A stretch of 64,000 bases of DNA from Pseudomonadota bacterium (GCA_023451825.1 JAEXYA010000067.1:62001-126000), one strand, 5' to 3'. Counted from the first letter of the stretch, positions 16,113 to 24,824 are shown. Program-made: numbers and translations. The notes: a model not told the origin generated them from the letters alone.

Positions 16113-16868
16113 CTATCGCGCCCTTTGCCCGCGGGTCCATACGCCGAAAGCAATCACCACCGCCGCCGCCAGACTGAACCAGGTGATGGCGTATTGCATG
16201 TGGTCGTCCTTGAGGCGAACGACGAGTGGACCGGGCTTGGGGATGCCGTTCGCCGGCACCGGCGTTTCCAGATCGACATAGAAAGGCGCGACATCGCCCC
16301 AGCCAAGGGCATTCGCCATGGCGCGCTGATCGCGGTTGAACCAGAGGCGCTTGGCGACGTCGTCATGCGGCGTCAGCGTGCCCGCTGTTTCGGGATAACG
16401 GAGGTAGCCGGTCATTGTTACCGGCGCGCCAGTGAGCAGGGTTTTGACCACCCGGTCCTGCTGAGCGCGGTCCTGCATCGTGTTCTGGACGAAGCCCGCA
16501 TTGATCACGACAGTTGCGCCATCCGGTAGCGCGGCTGGCAGGAAGGCCCAGGTGACTGCACCGGGGACATCCGGGCGCACGCCGGAGCCGGAGCTGTAGA
16601 CCATGGCGTCGGGCTGCGGCTTGTAGGTGGCTGTGAAGGTAACGCGGCGGAATTCGTCCGTGGCGGCACTCATCGTGTTCCAGCGATCCGGCGATGGCAG
16701 CGCGACCGGGGCCTCTGTGATCCGAGCGTCGAGGGCGGCGATTAGAGCGTGCTTCTCGCTGCGGCGTTGGAGCTGCCAGAAGCCGAGGCTCAAAAGCGTG
16801 GCGACGATGATCAGCGAGGTGATAGCGAAGCCGGCGATGCTGCGCGGACGGGGGGAAACGGTGTTCAT
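16113..16868 (-). CDS. SURF1-family cytochrome oxidase assembly protein
   Basis: Inner-membrane protein of 251 residues required for maturation of aa3-type oxidase, probably at heme a3 insertion. Two membrane helices at the ends (AGFAITSLIIVATLLSLGFWQLQR and MQYAITWFSLAAAVVIAFGVW) bracket a periplasmic domain. SURF1 signatures: LGFWQLQRRSEK and the C-terminal DDHMQYAITWFSLA. Its start overlaps the stop of the DUF983 gene by four bases. Last gene of the cox cluster. Confidence 0.93.
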   Translation of the reverse strand: MNTVSPRPRSIAGFAITSLIIVATLLSLGFWQLQRRSEKHALIAALDARITEAPVALPSPDRWNTMSAATDEFRRVTFTATYKPQPDAMVYSSGSGVRPDVPGAVTWAFLPAALPDGATVVINAGFVQNTMQDRAQQDRVVKTLLTGAPVTMTGYLRYPETAGTLTPHDDVAKRLWFNRDQRAMANALGWGDVAPFYVDLETPVPANGIPKPGPLVVRLKDDHMQYAITWFSLAAAVVIAFGVWTRGQRAR

Positions 16869-17257
16869 TCAGGCCTGCGCGTGAGCTGGCCTTCGGAGGC
16901 CTTGTGGTGGAATTGTAGGGCGATCAGCAGCGACTTCATTGAGCGCAACGGCAACAGCGTGGTGGCCAGGATCAACGGCAGCCATAGCGCCGCATGGAGC
17001 CAGAAGGGCGGCTGGTACTTCACTTCGACGATCAGCGCCGCGCCGACCACGATGGCGCCGGCGATCATGATGATGAAGATCGCAGGCCCATCGCCGGTGT
17101 CGATGAAAGCGTAATCGAGGCCGCAGCGCTCGCAACTCGGGCGCAAGGTGATGAAGCCGCCATAGAGCTTGCCCTCGCCGCAGCGCGGGCATTTGCAGGC
17201 GACGCCGCGGGCAACGGTTTGGGCAAGGCTGATTTCACTTGGGGCTTGGTCTTGCAT
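16865..17257 (-). CDS. DUF983 membrane protein with zinc-ribbon-like N-terminus
   Basis: Product of 130 residues regularly found in alphaproteobacterial cox clusters. The N-terminal part carries a CKCPRCGEGKLY ... CERCGL pair of cysteine clusters like a zinc ribbon, followed by two membrane helices (AIFIIMIAGAIVVGAALIVEV and LHAALWLPLILATTLLPL). A role in oxidase biogenesis is inferred from synteny. Overlaps SURF1 by four bases; separated from coxC by a family B repeat and a terminator-like hairpin. Confidence 0.88.
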   Translation of the reverse strand: MQDQAPSEISLAQTVARGVACKCPRCGEGKLYGGFITLRPSCERCGLDYAFIDTGDGPAIFIIMIAGAIVVGAALIVEVKYQPPFWLHAALWLPLILATTLLPLRSMKSLLIALQFHHKASEGQLTRRPE

Positions 17258-17319
17258 TGACGGTTCGGACCCTCTCCCGCAAGCGCAGGCGAATTACATT
17301 TGTTTGTCGAGGCGCCCTT

Positions 17320-17443
17320 GGCCATCCTTCGAGACGCGGCCGAAGGCGGCCGCTCCTCAGGATGAGGGACAGAGTATAGCGCTATAAAAGACCCTCATGC
17401 TGAGGAGCCCGCAAAGCGGGCGTCTCGAACCATGCAGGCCGGG
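17320..17443. repeat. Palindromic intergenic repeat, family B, rearranged copy 4
   Basis: Two half-elements: GGCCATCCTTCGAGACGCGGC ... GCTCCTCAGGATGAGGG (to 17368), then after a 22-base AT-rich spacer CCCTCATGCTGAGGAGCCCGC ... CGTCTCGAACCATGCAGGCCGGG. The spacer and order differ from the other copies, suggesting two insertions or a rearrangement. Confidence 0.8.
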
Positions 17444-17488
17444 CACTATCCTCATCCATATTCAATCCCCGCAAGCGGACGATGAAAG

Positions 17489-17517
17489 CAAAAAGGCGGC
17501 CTCGCGGCCGCCCTTTT
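17489..17517 (-). terminator. Terminator-like hairpin after coxC
   Basis: AAAAAGGCGGCC-TCG-CGGCCGCCCTTTT, one-base bulge in an otherwise GC-rich stem with an A-run that becomes a T-run on the minus strand, 18 bases beyond the coxC stop. May separate the main cox operon from DUF983-SURF1. Confidence 0.75.
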
Positions 17518-17534
17518 CTCGCATCAGCCTCCGA

Positions 17535-18401
17535 TCAATGCGCGGCGGCGCCGGCGATGACGCCGCCATAGCCCCAGACATAGATCGTGACGAACAGGAA
17601 CAGCCAGACCACGTCCACGAAGTGCCAGTACCAGGCGGCGAATTCGAAGCCGAGATGCTGCTTCGGCGTGAAGTGGCCGGCATAGACGCGGAACAGGCAG
17701 ATCAGCAGGAAGATGGTGCCGACCAGAACATGGAAGCCATGGAAGCCGGTCGCCATGAAGAAGGTGGCGCCATAGACGTGACCTTTGAAGGCGAAAGCCG
17801 CGTGGCTGTATTCATAGGCCTGCACGAAGGAGAACAGCACACCCAGAATGACAGTCAGGATCAGGCCGTATTTCAGGCCCTTGCGGTCGCCTTCCAGCAG
17901 CGCGTGATGCGCCCAGGTCACGGTGGTGCCCGAGGTCAGCAGGATCAGCGTGTTGAACAGCGGCAGGTGCCAGGGATCGAAGGTCTGGATGTCCTTCGGC
18001 GGCCACACGCCACCGAACAGCGCCTCGCGCGTCGCATGCACGGGATCGGCCGGGAACAAGGCGGCGTTGAAATAGGCCCAGAACCAGGCGACGAAGAACA
18101 TCACTTCCGAGGCAATGAACAGGATCATGCCGTAGCGGTGATGCAGCTGCACCACGCGGGTGTGGTCGCCACGCTGGGCTTCCTTCACCACATCGGTCCA
18201 CCAGGCGGCAAAGGTGTAGAGCACGCCGATGGTGCCGACACCGAAGACGAGCGGAGCAGCGGCATACATCTTGTGCATCCAGCTGACCGCGCCCACCGCC
18301 ATGATGAAGGCGAACAGCGAGCCCACCGCCGGCCAGGGCGAGGGATCGACGAGATGATAATCGTGATGCTTGGCGTGCGGCGCCGCCTCGACCGATGCCA
18401 T
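17535..18401 (-). CDS. coxC: Cytochrome c oxidase subunit III
   Basis: Membrane subunit III of aa3-type oxidase, 288 residues, seven predicted helices. Family landmarks: HDYHLVDPSPWPAVGS at the N-terminus, the conserved glutamate in FIASEVMFFVAWFWAYF, and HFTPKQHLGFEFAAWYWHFVDVVWL near the C-terminus. ATG 18401 follows a rhizobial-type palindrome that fills the gap to ctaG. Confidence 0.97.
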   Translation of the reverse strand: MASVEAAPHAKHHDYHLVDPSPWPAVGSLFAFIMAVGAVSWMHKMYAAAPLVFGVGTIGVLYTFAAWWTDVVKEAQRGDHTRVVQLHHRYGMILFIASEVMFFVAWFWAYFNAALFPADPVHATREALFGGVWPPKDIQTFDPWHLPLFNTLILLTSGTTVTWAHHALLEGDRKGLKYGLILTVILGVLFSFVQAYEYSHAAFAFKGHVYGATFFMATGFHGFHVLVGTIFLLICLFRVYAGHFTPKQHLGFEFAAWYWHFVDVVWLFLFVTIYVWGYGGVIAGAAAH

Positions 18402-18472
18402 GTGTCTCTCTCCGTCAATTGCGCCCGTTGATGTCGGCGCGCGTTATTTCGAATCTTATAGCGTAGTTATTT

Positions 18473-18522
18473 GAGCATGATCTGATCCGAAAACCGGAAG
18501 ACCACTTTTCGGGATCATGCTC
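18473..18522. repeat. Palindromic intergenic repeat, family G
   Basis: GAGCATGAT ... ATCATGCTC arms with an inner core containing CCGAAAACCGG and CCACTTTTCGG. This palindrome type is frequent in Rhizobiales genomes. It abuts the ctaG stop codon and separates ctaG from coxC. Confidence 0.85.
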
Positions 18523-19140
18523 TCAGAGATTGCCCTTGCGCGTGCCCGTCTCCGTCGCCGCGACCGGCTTCGGCGCGGGGTCGCGCTGGGGATAGAACGT
18601 GTAGGACAGCGTGATCGAGTTCAGACCGTCATTCTCGCTGTCCTCAGCAAGCTTCGGATCGACATAGAACACGACCGGCATTTCGCGCTTCTCGCCCGGC
18701 GCCAGCGTCTGGTCCGTGAAGCAGAAGCAGTTGATCTTCTGGAAATACGCACCGACCGTGAGCGGCGCCACGTTATAGGCGGCCTGGGCAGAGGTGGTGC
18801 GGGCAGACTGGTTGGTGACGGTGTAGAAGACCGTCAGCACCTCGCCGATGCGGACCTGGACCTCGCTTTGCTCCGGCACGAACTTCCACGGCAGGCCGGG
18901 CGCGACATTGGCGTCGAAGCGGACCGAAATTGTGCGGCCGATGGGGCCGGAGGCCGGCGCACCGGAGGCCACCATGGTCGTGCCATTGAAGCCGGTGACA
19001 CGGCAGAACCAGTTGTAGAACGGCACGGCGGCGTAGGACGCACCGACCATGAAGGCGACGACCAGACCGCAGATCGAGGCAACGACCGTATCGCGCTTGA
19101 GGCGCGGCTTGGTGGCTGGCTGATGCGACTGCTCTGTCAT
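18523..19140 (-). CDS. ctaG: Cytochrome c oxidase assembly protein CtaG/Cox11
   Basis: Membrane-anchored copper chaperone delivering Cu to the CuB site of subunit I. The 205-residue product has a single N-terminal helix (VVASICGLVVAFMVGASYAAVPFYNWFC) and the copper-binding CFCF motif in KINCFCFTDQTLAPGE. FCRVTGFNGT is the conserved Cox11 segment after the helix. Confidence 0.96.
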   Translation of the reverse strand: MTEQSHQPATKPRLKRDTVVASICGLVVAFMVGASYAAVPFYNWFCRVTGFNGTTMVASGAPASGPIGRTISVRFDANVAPGLPWKFVPEQSEVQVRIGEVLTVFYTVTNQSARTTSAQAAYNVAPLTVGAYFQKINCFCFTDQTLAPGEKREMPVVFYVDPKLAEDSENDGLNSITLSYTFYPQRDPAPKPVAATETGTRKGNL

Positions 19141-19150
19141 CTCACCTCAC

Positions 19151-19327
19151 TTACAGCGGCCGAACGAGAACCGCCGGCCCCTTGACCATGGTGACGGCGA
19201 AGAACAGCACAACGAGAATGCCGAGTGTCCATGCGATCGCGATGGAGCGCTCGCGCTGGCTCTTCTTCTGAGCGTCGGTGAGGACGATGCCGTCTTCCGG
19301 TTGATCAGGTTTGCGCTCGGTGTCCAT
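19151..19327 (-). CDS. Small CoxF-like membrane protein
   Basis: A 58-codon frame too short to be noticed by length alone: ATG at 19327, TAA at 19151. Product opens MDTERKPDQPEDGIVLTDAQ, then KKSQRERS and one membrane helix (IAIAWTLGILVVLFFAVTMVKGP). It fits exactly between ctaB and ctaG, where Rhizobiales carry a small gene often called coxF. A different overlapping frame on the same strand gives only low-complexity Ser/Arg sequence. Function unknown, presumably oxidase assembly. Confidence 0.85.
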   Translation of the reverse strand: MDTERKPDQPEDGIVLTDAQKKSQRERSIAIAWTLGILVVLFFAVTMVKGPAVLVRPL

Positions 19328-19343
19328 CGGATCATGCGCCCTC

Positions 19344-20297
19344 TTACCAGATCAGCGGCAGGGCGGCCTTGACGGCCACCTCGAGCAACAGAATGGCGAA
19401 CAGAGCGAACAGATAGAGGATCGAGAAGGCAAACAGCTGGCGAGTAGCCTTGGTGGCCGGCTTACCCTCGCGCAGGCGATAGACCTGCACGGCGAGATAC
19501 ATCATCCCCGCGCCGAGGATCAGCGAGGCCACGCCATAGACCGCGGAGAAATAACCGAGCGGCCAGGGCGCGACGGCGGTGGCCACCAGCACGACGGTGT
19601 AGAGCAGAATCTGCGTGCGCGTCGCATCGGGACCGGCGACCACCGGCAGCATCGGCACGCCGGCGCGGGTGTAGTCGTCGTTGCGGAACAGGGCCAGCGC
19701 CCAGAAATGCGGCGGGGTCCAGAAGAAGATGATCAGGAACAGAAGGATCGGCTCCATCGAGAGCGAGCCCGAAGCCGCGGCCCAGGCGACGACAGGCGGC
19801 AAAGCACCGGCGGCACCGCCGATGACGATGTTCTGCGCGGTCCAGCGCTTCAGGCCGATGGTGTAGATGACGACATAGAAGAAGATGGTGAAAGCGAGCA
19901 GCGCGCCGGCCAGCCAGTTCACCAGGATGCCCAGCACCATCACCGAGAAGAAGGCGAGCACGATGCCGAAGGTGAAGGCTTCCGGCCGAGTGATGCGGCC
20001 GCGCGGGATCGGGCGGTTCGCCGTGCGCGTCATCAGCGCATCGATATCGCCCTCGTACCACATGTTGAGCGCGCCCGAGGCGCCGCCGCCGATGGCGATG
20101 CAGAGGATCGAGGTGATGGCCAGCACCGGATGGTGATCGCCCGGCGCCAGGAAATAGCCGACCATGGCCGTGAACACGACCAGCGACATCACCCGCGGCT
20201 TCAAGAGCGCGAGATAATCCTTCACGCCCGCCTCAGAGATGCGGGGGCCGGACAGGTCGATGGCGTTTTGGTCGAGGACGGACAAGATCGGTCTCAC
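19344..20297 (-). CDS. ctaB: Heme O synthase (protoheme IX farnesyltransferase)
   Basis: UbiA-type prenyltransferase that adds a farnesyl group to heme B on the way to heme A. The 317-residue product has about nine helices and both Asp-rich motifs: NMWYEGDIDALMTRTANRP in the first half and LFRNDDYTRAGVPMLPVV in the second; LKPRVMSLVVFTAMVGY is the usual N-terminal segment. GTG start at 20297, GGAGG twelve bases upstream. Between coxA and ctaB are two stable hairpins. Confidence 0.95.
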   Translation of the reverse strand: MRPILSVLDQNAIDLSGPRISEAGVKDYLALLKPRVMSLVVFTAMVGYFLAPGDHHPVLAITSILCIAIGGGASGALNMWYEGDIDALMTRTANRPIPRGRITRPEAFTFGIVLAFFSVMVLGILVNWLAGALLAFTIFFYVVIYTIGLKRWTAQNIVIGGAAGALPPVVAWAAASGSLSMEPILLFLIIFFWTPPHFWALALFRNDDYTRAGVPMLPVVAGPDATRTQILLYTVVLVATAVAPWPLGYFSAVYGVASLILGAGMMYLAVQVYRLREGKPATKATRQLFAFSILYLFALFAILLLEVAVKAALPLIW

Positions 20298-20308
20298 TTC
20301 GGGTCACC

Positions 20309-20365
20309 GCCTCCGCAAACCCCTGCGGAGGCATATTTTCATGCGGCGCACTATTGTGCGCCGCA
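20309..20365 (-). promoter_or_regulatory. Two hairpins between coxA and ctaB
   Basis: Stem 1: GCCTCCGCA / TGCGGAGGC, loop AACCCC, containing the ctaB ribosome site. Stem 2: TGCGGCGCAC / GTGCGCCGCA, loop TATT. Neither is followed by a T-run on the minus strand. They could stabilise coxA mRNA or reduce ctaB translation; inferred. Confidence 0.55.
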
Positions 20366-20371
20366 GCACAC

Positions 20372-21997
20372 TTACTTGATACGCGGCAGCACTTCAAACT
20401 GATGGAAGGGCGGCGGAGAGGTCAGTGTCCATTCCAGGGTGGTGGCGCCGACGCCCCACGGATTGTTTGCGGCCTTTTCCTTGCGGACGAAGGCTTCGAT
20501 CACGCCGTAGATGAAAATCAGCACCGCGAAACCTGAGATATAGGAGCCGATCGACGACACCAGGTTCCAGCCGGCAAAGGCATCGGGGTAGTCGATATAG
20601 CGGCGTGGCATGCCTGAGAGACCCAGGAAGTGCTGCGGGAAGAACACCAGGTTGACGCCGATGAAGGTGACCCAGAAATGCGCCTTGGCGATGGTTTCCG
20701 AATACATGTAGCCGAACATCTTCGGGAACCAGTAATACCAGCCAGCAAAGATGGCGAACACGGCGCCGAGCGACAGCACGTAGTGGAAGTGCGCCACCAC
20801 GTAATAGGTATCCTGCAGCACGCGGTCGACGCCGGCATTGGCGAGCACGACGCCCGTCACGCCGCCGAGCGTGAACAGGAAGATGAAGCCGGTGGCCCAG
20901 ACCATCGGCGCCTTGAACTCGATGGAACCGCCCCACATGGTGGCGATCCACGAGAAGATCTTCACGCCGGTCGGGACCGCGATGACCATGGTGGCCGCCA
21001 CGAAGTAAGCCTGCGTCGCCGACGACATGCCCACCGTGTACATGTGGTGCGCCCAGACCACGAAGCCGATGCCGCCGATCGCGACCATCGCATAGGCCAT
21101 GCCGAGATAGCCGAACACCGGCTTCTTCGAGAAGGTCGAGATGATCTGCGAGATCATGCCGAAGCCGGGCAGGATCAGGATGTACACTTCGGGGTGGCCG
21201 AAGAACCAGAACAGATGCTGGAACAGCACGGGATCACCGCCGCCTTCGGCCGCGAAGAAGGTGGTGCCGAAATTGCGGTCCGTCAGCAGCATGGTGATGG
21301 CGCCCGCCAGAACCGGCAGCGACAGCAGCAGCAGGAACACGGTGACCAGGATCGACCACACGAACAGCGGCATCTTGTGCAGGGTCATGCCCGGCGCGCG
21401 CATGTTGAAGATGGTGGTGATGAAGTTGATGGCGCCGAGGATCGATGACGCACCGGCGATGTGAAGCGCCAGGATCGCAAAGTCGACGGCAGGACCCGGA
21501 TGACCCGAGGTCGAGAGCGGCGCATACATGGTCCAGCCGGCACCGACGCCATTGGCGCCGGGCTCGCCTTCCACGAAGGTGGAGATGATGAGCAGCGCGA
21601 ACGCCGCCGGGAGCAGCCAGAACGACACGTTGTTCATGCGCGGGAAGGCCATGTCCGGCGCGCCGATCATCAGCGGCACCATCCAGTTGCCGAAGCCGCC
21701 GATCATCGCGGGCATCACCATGAAGAAGATCATGATCAGGCCGTGCGAGGTGACGAAGACGTTGTAGGTGTGCGCCTCGTGGAAGATCTGCACGCCCGGA
21801 TACATGAGCTCGATGCGGATCAGGATCGACATCAGGCCGCCGATCACGCCGGCGCAGATCGCGAAGATAAGGTACATCGTGCCGATGTCCTTATGGTTCG
21901 TCGAATAGACGTAGCGGCGCCATCCGGTCGGATGCGCGTGCGCATGATCGTCGTGGGCGTGATTGTCGTGAGCAGGTGTCGCAGCTGTGGTTGCCAT
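20372..21997 (-). CDS. coxA: Cytochrome c oxidase subunit I, aa3 type
   Basis: Catalytic subunit, 541 residues, twelve helices. Metal ligands visible: heme a His85 (TSHGLIMIFF) and His405, heme a3 His403 (HFHYVLSLG), CuB His268, His317 and His318, with the cross-linked Tyr272 in GHPEVYILILPGFG, which also supplies the D-channel glutamate Glu270. The D-channel entry Asp115 is in IGAPDMAFPRMNN. A His/Asp-rich N-terminus (DNHAHDDHAHAHP) precedes the first helix. This is an A1-type heme-copper oxidase. Confidence 0.98.
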   Translation of the reverse strand: MATTAATPAHDNHAHDDHAHAHPTGWRRYVYSTNHKDIGTMYLIFAICAGVIGGLMSILIRIELMYPGVQIFHEAHTYNVFVTSHGLIMIFFMVMPAMIGGFGNWMVPLMIGAPDMAFPRMNNVSFWLLPAAFALLIISTFVEGEPGANGVGAGWTMYAPLSTSGHPGPAVDFAILALHIAGASSILGAINFITTIFNMRAPGMTLHKMPLFVWSILVTVFLLLLSLPVLAGAITMLLTDRNFGTTFFAAEGGGDPVLFQHLFWFFGHPEVYILILPGFGMISQIISTFSKKPVFGYLGMAYAMVAIGGIGFVVWAHHMYTVGMSSATQAYFVAATMVIAVPTGVKIFSWIATMWGGSIEFKAPMVWATGFIFLFTLGGVTGVVLANAGVDRVLQDTYYVVAHFHYVLSLGAVFAIFAGWYYWFPKMFGYMYSETIAKAHFWVTFIGVNLVFFPQHFLGLSGMPRRYIDYPDAFAGWNLVSSIGSYISGFAVLIFIYGVIEAFVRKEKAANNPWGVGATTLEWTLTSPPPFHQFEVLPRIK

Positions 21998-22008
21998 GTC
22001 CTAAATCC

Positions 22009-22854
22009 TCACTGCGCCTGCGTGGTCGCCGCCGAAGCAAACGTGCTCGACGGGTTGCTGGCGAACTTCTTCTTGGCCTGCTCGACCCAGGTCGTGAATT
22101 CCTGCTCGGTCACGACGCGGATCGCGATCGGCATATAGGCGTGGTCCTTGCCGCACAGTTCCGAGCACTGGCCGTAGAACATGCCGGTCTTGGTGGCTTT
22201 GAACCAGGTCTCGTTCAGACGGCCCGGGATCGCGTCGATTTTGATGCCGAAGGACGGCACCGCGAAGGAGTGGATCACGTCGGCCGCCGTGGTCTGCACG
22301 CGGACCACCTTGTTCACCGGCACCACCACCTCGTTATCGACCGCGAGCAAGCGCGGCTGCTTGTCCTGGGCCATCAGCGAGTCGAATTCGAACGGGCCGT
22401 TGTCCGGATAGCTATAGGTCCAGAACCACTGCTTGCCGGTGGCCTTGATGGTCAGGTCGGCTTTCGGAATGTCGAGTTGCAGGAACAGCAGCCGGAACGA
22501 CGGCACCGCGACCGCGACCAGGATCAGCACCGGGATGAGCGTCCACGCCACTTCGATCAGCGTGTTGTGGGTCGTCTTCGACGGGACCGGATTGGCCTTG
22601 GAATTGAACTTGACCACCACGATGATCAACAACACCAGCACGAACACCGTGATGGCCGTGATCAGCCAGAGCAGAAAATTGTGAAACCAGGTGATGTTCT
22701 CCATCACCGGCGTGGCCGCTTCCTGAAGCTTGTACTCCCACGGCGCGGGCTGACCCATCACCTGAGCAAAGGCAGCACCGCTCACAGCGAGACCGGCCCC
22801 AACAACCGCTAACCCCAGCAACCGGTGGCCAAACTGGCCCCTCAGCATCCTCAT
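22009..22854 (-). CDS. coxB: Cytochrome c oxidase subunit II
   Basis: CuA-bearing subunit that takes electrons from cytochrome c. Signal peptide ending SGAAFAQ, two transmembrane helices (NFLLWLITAITVFVLVLLIIVVV and LIEVAWTLIPVLILVAVAV) and a periplasmic cupredoxin domain with the CuA motif CSELCGKDHAYMPI and the aromatic WFWTYSYPD. ATG 22854 is preferred because GGAG lies ten bases upstream and it gives a normal signal peptide; ATG 22887 is possible. First gene of the cox operon. Confidence 0.95.
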   Translation of the reverse strand: MRMLRGQFGHRLLGLAVVGAGLAVSGAAFAQVMGQPAPWEYKLQEAATPVMENITWFHNFLLWLITAITVFVLVLLIIVVVKFNSKANPVPSKTTHNTLIEVAWTLIPVLILVAVAVPSFRLLFLQLDIPKADLTIKATGKQWFWTYSYPDNGPFEFDSLMAQDKQPRLLAVDNEVVVPVNKVVRVQTTAADVIHSFAVPSFGIKIDAIPGRLNETWFKATKTGMFYGQCSELCGKDHAYMPIAIRVVTEQEFTTWVEQAKKKFASNPSSTFASAATTQAQ

Positions 22855-23337
22855 GCCGCGTGCGCTCCCATGTAAAATCTTACGCATCCCGGTATTTCCC
22901 GAGTATGCGGCCCGACCCCCTCGCGAACAAACGGACAAATTGCCCAAGGGCAATCGGACCAAGGCCCGAAGACCCGCTCGTTAGAATGCGTCGAAATCCA
23001 GCCTCACAAATCATAATTCTTGACCTGTCGCAATGCAGGAGTGCGGTATCCCGGAATGCATTCGACCGAATTGCACGAAGGTCGTATTTCCCGCGTAGCT
23101 ACAATGACAAATGTCATCGATCATCGGTTGCGCTTGGGTTGCGCTTGACATGGGCCATGCCCGCTTTAGGCACGAAATATGCGATGATCGCGTAACTGAT
23201 TCGCCACAATCGGCGTGCAAGCAGCCGATGCGGTCGCCTTCAAGGCGCCGTCATTGCAGGTTCATTCCGCGCTCTGGAATTCGTCAGACCGAACAGCGTT
23301 CACAGTGCTGCCAAACCGATTGCAGAGACCACTGATC
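22855..23337. other. Divergent promoter region between coxB and the IalB-like gene
   Basis: About 480 bases with no supported gene. Contains the perfect palindrome ATGACA-AA-TGTCAT at 23104-23117 and a tandem GGTTGCGCTTG / GGTTGCGCTTG at about 23126-23146. The cox promoter should be near the right side of coxB; no FNR/FixK-type TTGAT-N4-ATCAA box is seen. Confidence 0.5.
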
Positions 23338-23913
23338 ATGATCGCGACCACCACCTATTTCCAAGGATCGACCCGGATGAGGCTTTCGACATCGCAGCAA
23401 CAGCAGGCCACCCGCTGGCGCCGCCTCACGCTCGGTTTCCTGACATTTGCGGCCCTGCTTGCCGCGCCCGCCGTGGCCAGCGCCCAGGGCGCGGTGAAAT
23501 CGACGCATGGTGACTGGCAGATCCGCTGCGACACCCCGCCGGGTGCGCAGGCCGAACAATGCGCCCTGATCCAGAGCGTGGTGGCGGAAGACCGCTCCAA
23601 TGCCGGCCTCACGGTGATCGTGCTCAAGACCGCCGACCAGAAGAGCAAGCTGATGCGCGTGGTCGCGCCGCTCGGCGTGCTGCTGCCGTCAGGTTTGGGC
23701 CTCAAGCTCGACAATCAGGATGTCGGCCGCGCCGGCTTCGTGCGCTGCCTGCCCAATGGCTGCGTCGCGGAAGTTGTGATGGACGACAAGCTGCTCGGCC
23801 AGTTGCGCACGGCGAAGACCGCGACTTTCATCATCTTCGAGACCCCGGAAGAAGGCATTGGCTTCCCGCTGAGCTTGAATGGCCTGGGGGATGGCTACGA
23901 CAAGCTGCCGTAA
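23338..23913 (+). CDS. Invasion-associated locus B (IalB) family exported protein
   Basis: Product of 191 residues. Arginine-rich n-region, hydrophobic helix and cleavage near AVASAQG; mature part has the IalB pattern: HGDWQIRCDTPPGAQAEQCAL, a valine-rich middle and VRCLPNGCVAEVVMDDKLL with paired cysteines. Named from Bartonella, but widespread in free-living rhizobia, probably periplasmic. ATG 23377 is an equally plausible start (AAGGA upstream). Confidence 0.85.
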   Translation: MIATTTYFQGSTRMRLSTSQQQQATRWRRLTLGFLTFAALLAAPAVASAQGAVKSTHGDWQIRCDTPPGAQAEQCALIQSVVAEDRSNAGLTVIVLKTADQKSKLMRVVAPLGVLLPSGLGLKLDNQDVGRAGFVRCLPNGCVAEVVMDDKLLGQLRTAKTATFIIFETPEEGIGFPLSLNGLGDGYDKLP

Positions 23914-23939
23914 GATCCGCAGCCCAGGGCGGGGCCTTC

Positions 23940-24236
23940 ATGGGTGGACGCGTGCTGACAATTCTGGCTGCCACTTATGCCACCGCTCTCTTGCAGGCTG
24001 GGCTTTGGTACGCCTGGACCCACAGTCTTTGGCCCGCAGCCCTGCCTTCGGGCTTGGCGCTGGACCTGGTTGCACTTGCGTTAGCGTCAGCGTGGATTGC
24101 CCTTCTTACTGTTGCCATCCGCAAACACGGCCGCTTCGGACTGCTGGCTCTTCCGGGCGCTCCGCTGGCATTGCTACCGCCGCTGCTGATGTTCGCGCTC
24201 TACAGCGCATGCTATTTCGAGGGTAACTGCCTTTAG
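23940..24236 (+). CDS. Small hydrophobic membrane protein
   Basis: A 98-codon frame starting at ATG 23940, 26 bases after the IalB-like gene. Three probable helices: VLTILAATYATALLQAGLWYAW, ALDLVALALASAWIALLTVAI and LLALPGAPLALLPPLLMFALY. Not recognised. Codon use matches the neighbourhood; the earlier in-frame sequence overlaps the IalB gene and is a shadow. Confidence 0.6.
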   Translation: MGGRVLTILAATYATALLQAGLWYAWTHSLWPAALPSGLALDLVALALASAWIALLTVAIRKHGRFGLLALPGAPLALLPPLLMFALYSACYFEGNCL

Positions 24237-24273
24237 CGAACGCAAGATGCGGGCGGCGACGACAAGGCAGCGA

Positions 24274-24768
24274 TCACAACAGGATCGCCATCGTGATCAA
24301 GTCCTCGTAGTCGCCGTCGACGCAGACGGCGTCGCGATGGACACCTTCGGTCAGGAATCCAAGCTTCTTGTAAAGTGCAATGGTATTTGCATTCGGCTCC
24401 CGAACGGTCAGCTCGACCCGATGAAGGTGAGCCGCACGCGCCATGGCCAGCGCTGTCTGGATGAGCTGTTTGCCCAGCCCTTTGCCACGATACGGGGGCA
24501 GCAACCCCAGGCCAAGAACGCCGCTATGGCGATAAACAGGTCTTGCCTTCGGCAGGATGTCGCACCAGCCGACGACCCCGTCCGCGACCGTGACCGCGAC
24601 GATTTGCGGATTTCCGCCGCTGATATTTCCAAGAACGAAAGCGCGGATATCGGCGATCGGAGGCGCCTCCAGGAACGCCAGATAGCGCTTCTCGCGTGCG
24701 ACGAGATCGAGCGCGTGATGGAAGCCTTCGATGTCATCCGCCGTGATCGGCCTGATCTGGACAGTCAT
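24274..24768 (-). CDS. GNAT-family N-acetyltransferase
   Basis: Product of 164 residues. Acetyl-CoA loop is GLGLLPPYRGKGLGKQLIQTAL, and the C-terminal RVELTVREPNANTIALYKKLGFLTEG is the usual GNAT helix with the tyrosine donor side. ATG 24768 has GGGGA about six bases upstream, better than the ATG two codons earlier. Target unknown. Confidence 0.88.
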   Translation of the reverse strand: MTVQIRPITADDIEGFHHALDLVAREKRYLAFLEAPPIADIRAFVLGNISGGNPQIVAVTVADGVVGWCDILPKARPVYRHSGVLGLGLLPPYRGKGLGKQLIQTALAMARAAHLHRVELTVREPNANTIALYKKLGFLTEGVHRDAVCVDGDYEDLITMAILL

Positions 24769-24824
24769 CCACATCCCCCAGGATTACAGCAGAAGCCTAG
24801 CACAGCGGCGAAATTCTGGGTGGC

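Noticed and set aside
19147..19335. 62-codon frame overlapping the CoxF-like gene
   Set aside because: Ser/Arg-rich shadow in a different frame; the 58-codon frame has a membrane helix and correct position.
23145..23175. TTGACA-like promoter upstream of the IalB-like gene
   Set aside because: A TTGACA is present at 23145-23150 but no convincing -10 hexamer follows at 16-18 bases.
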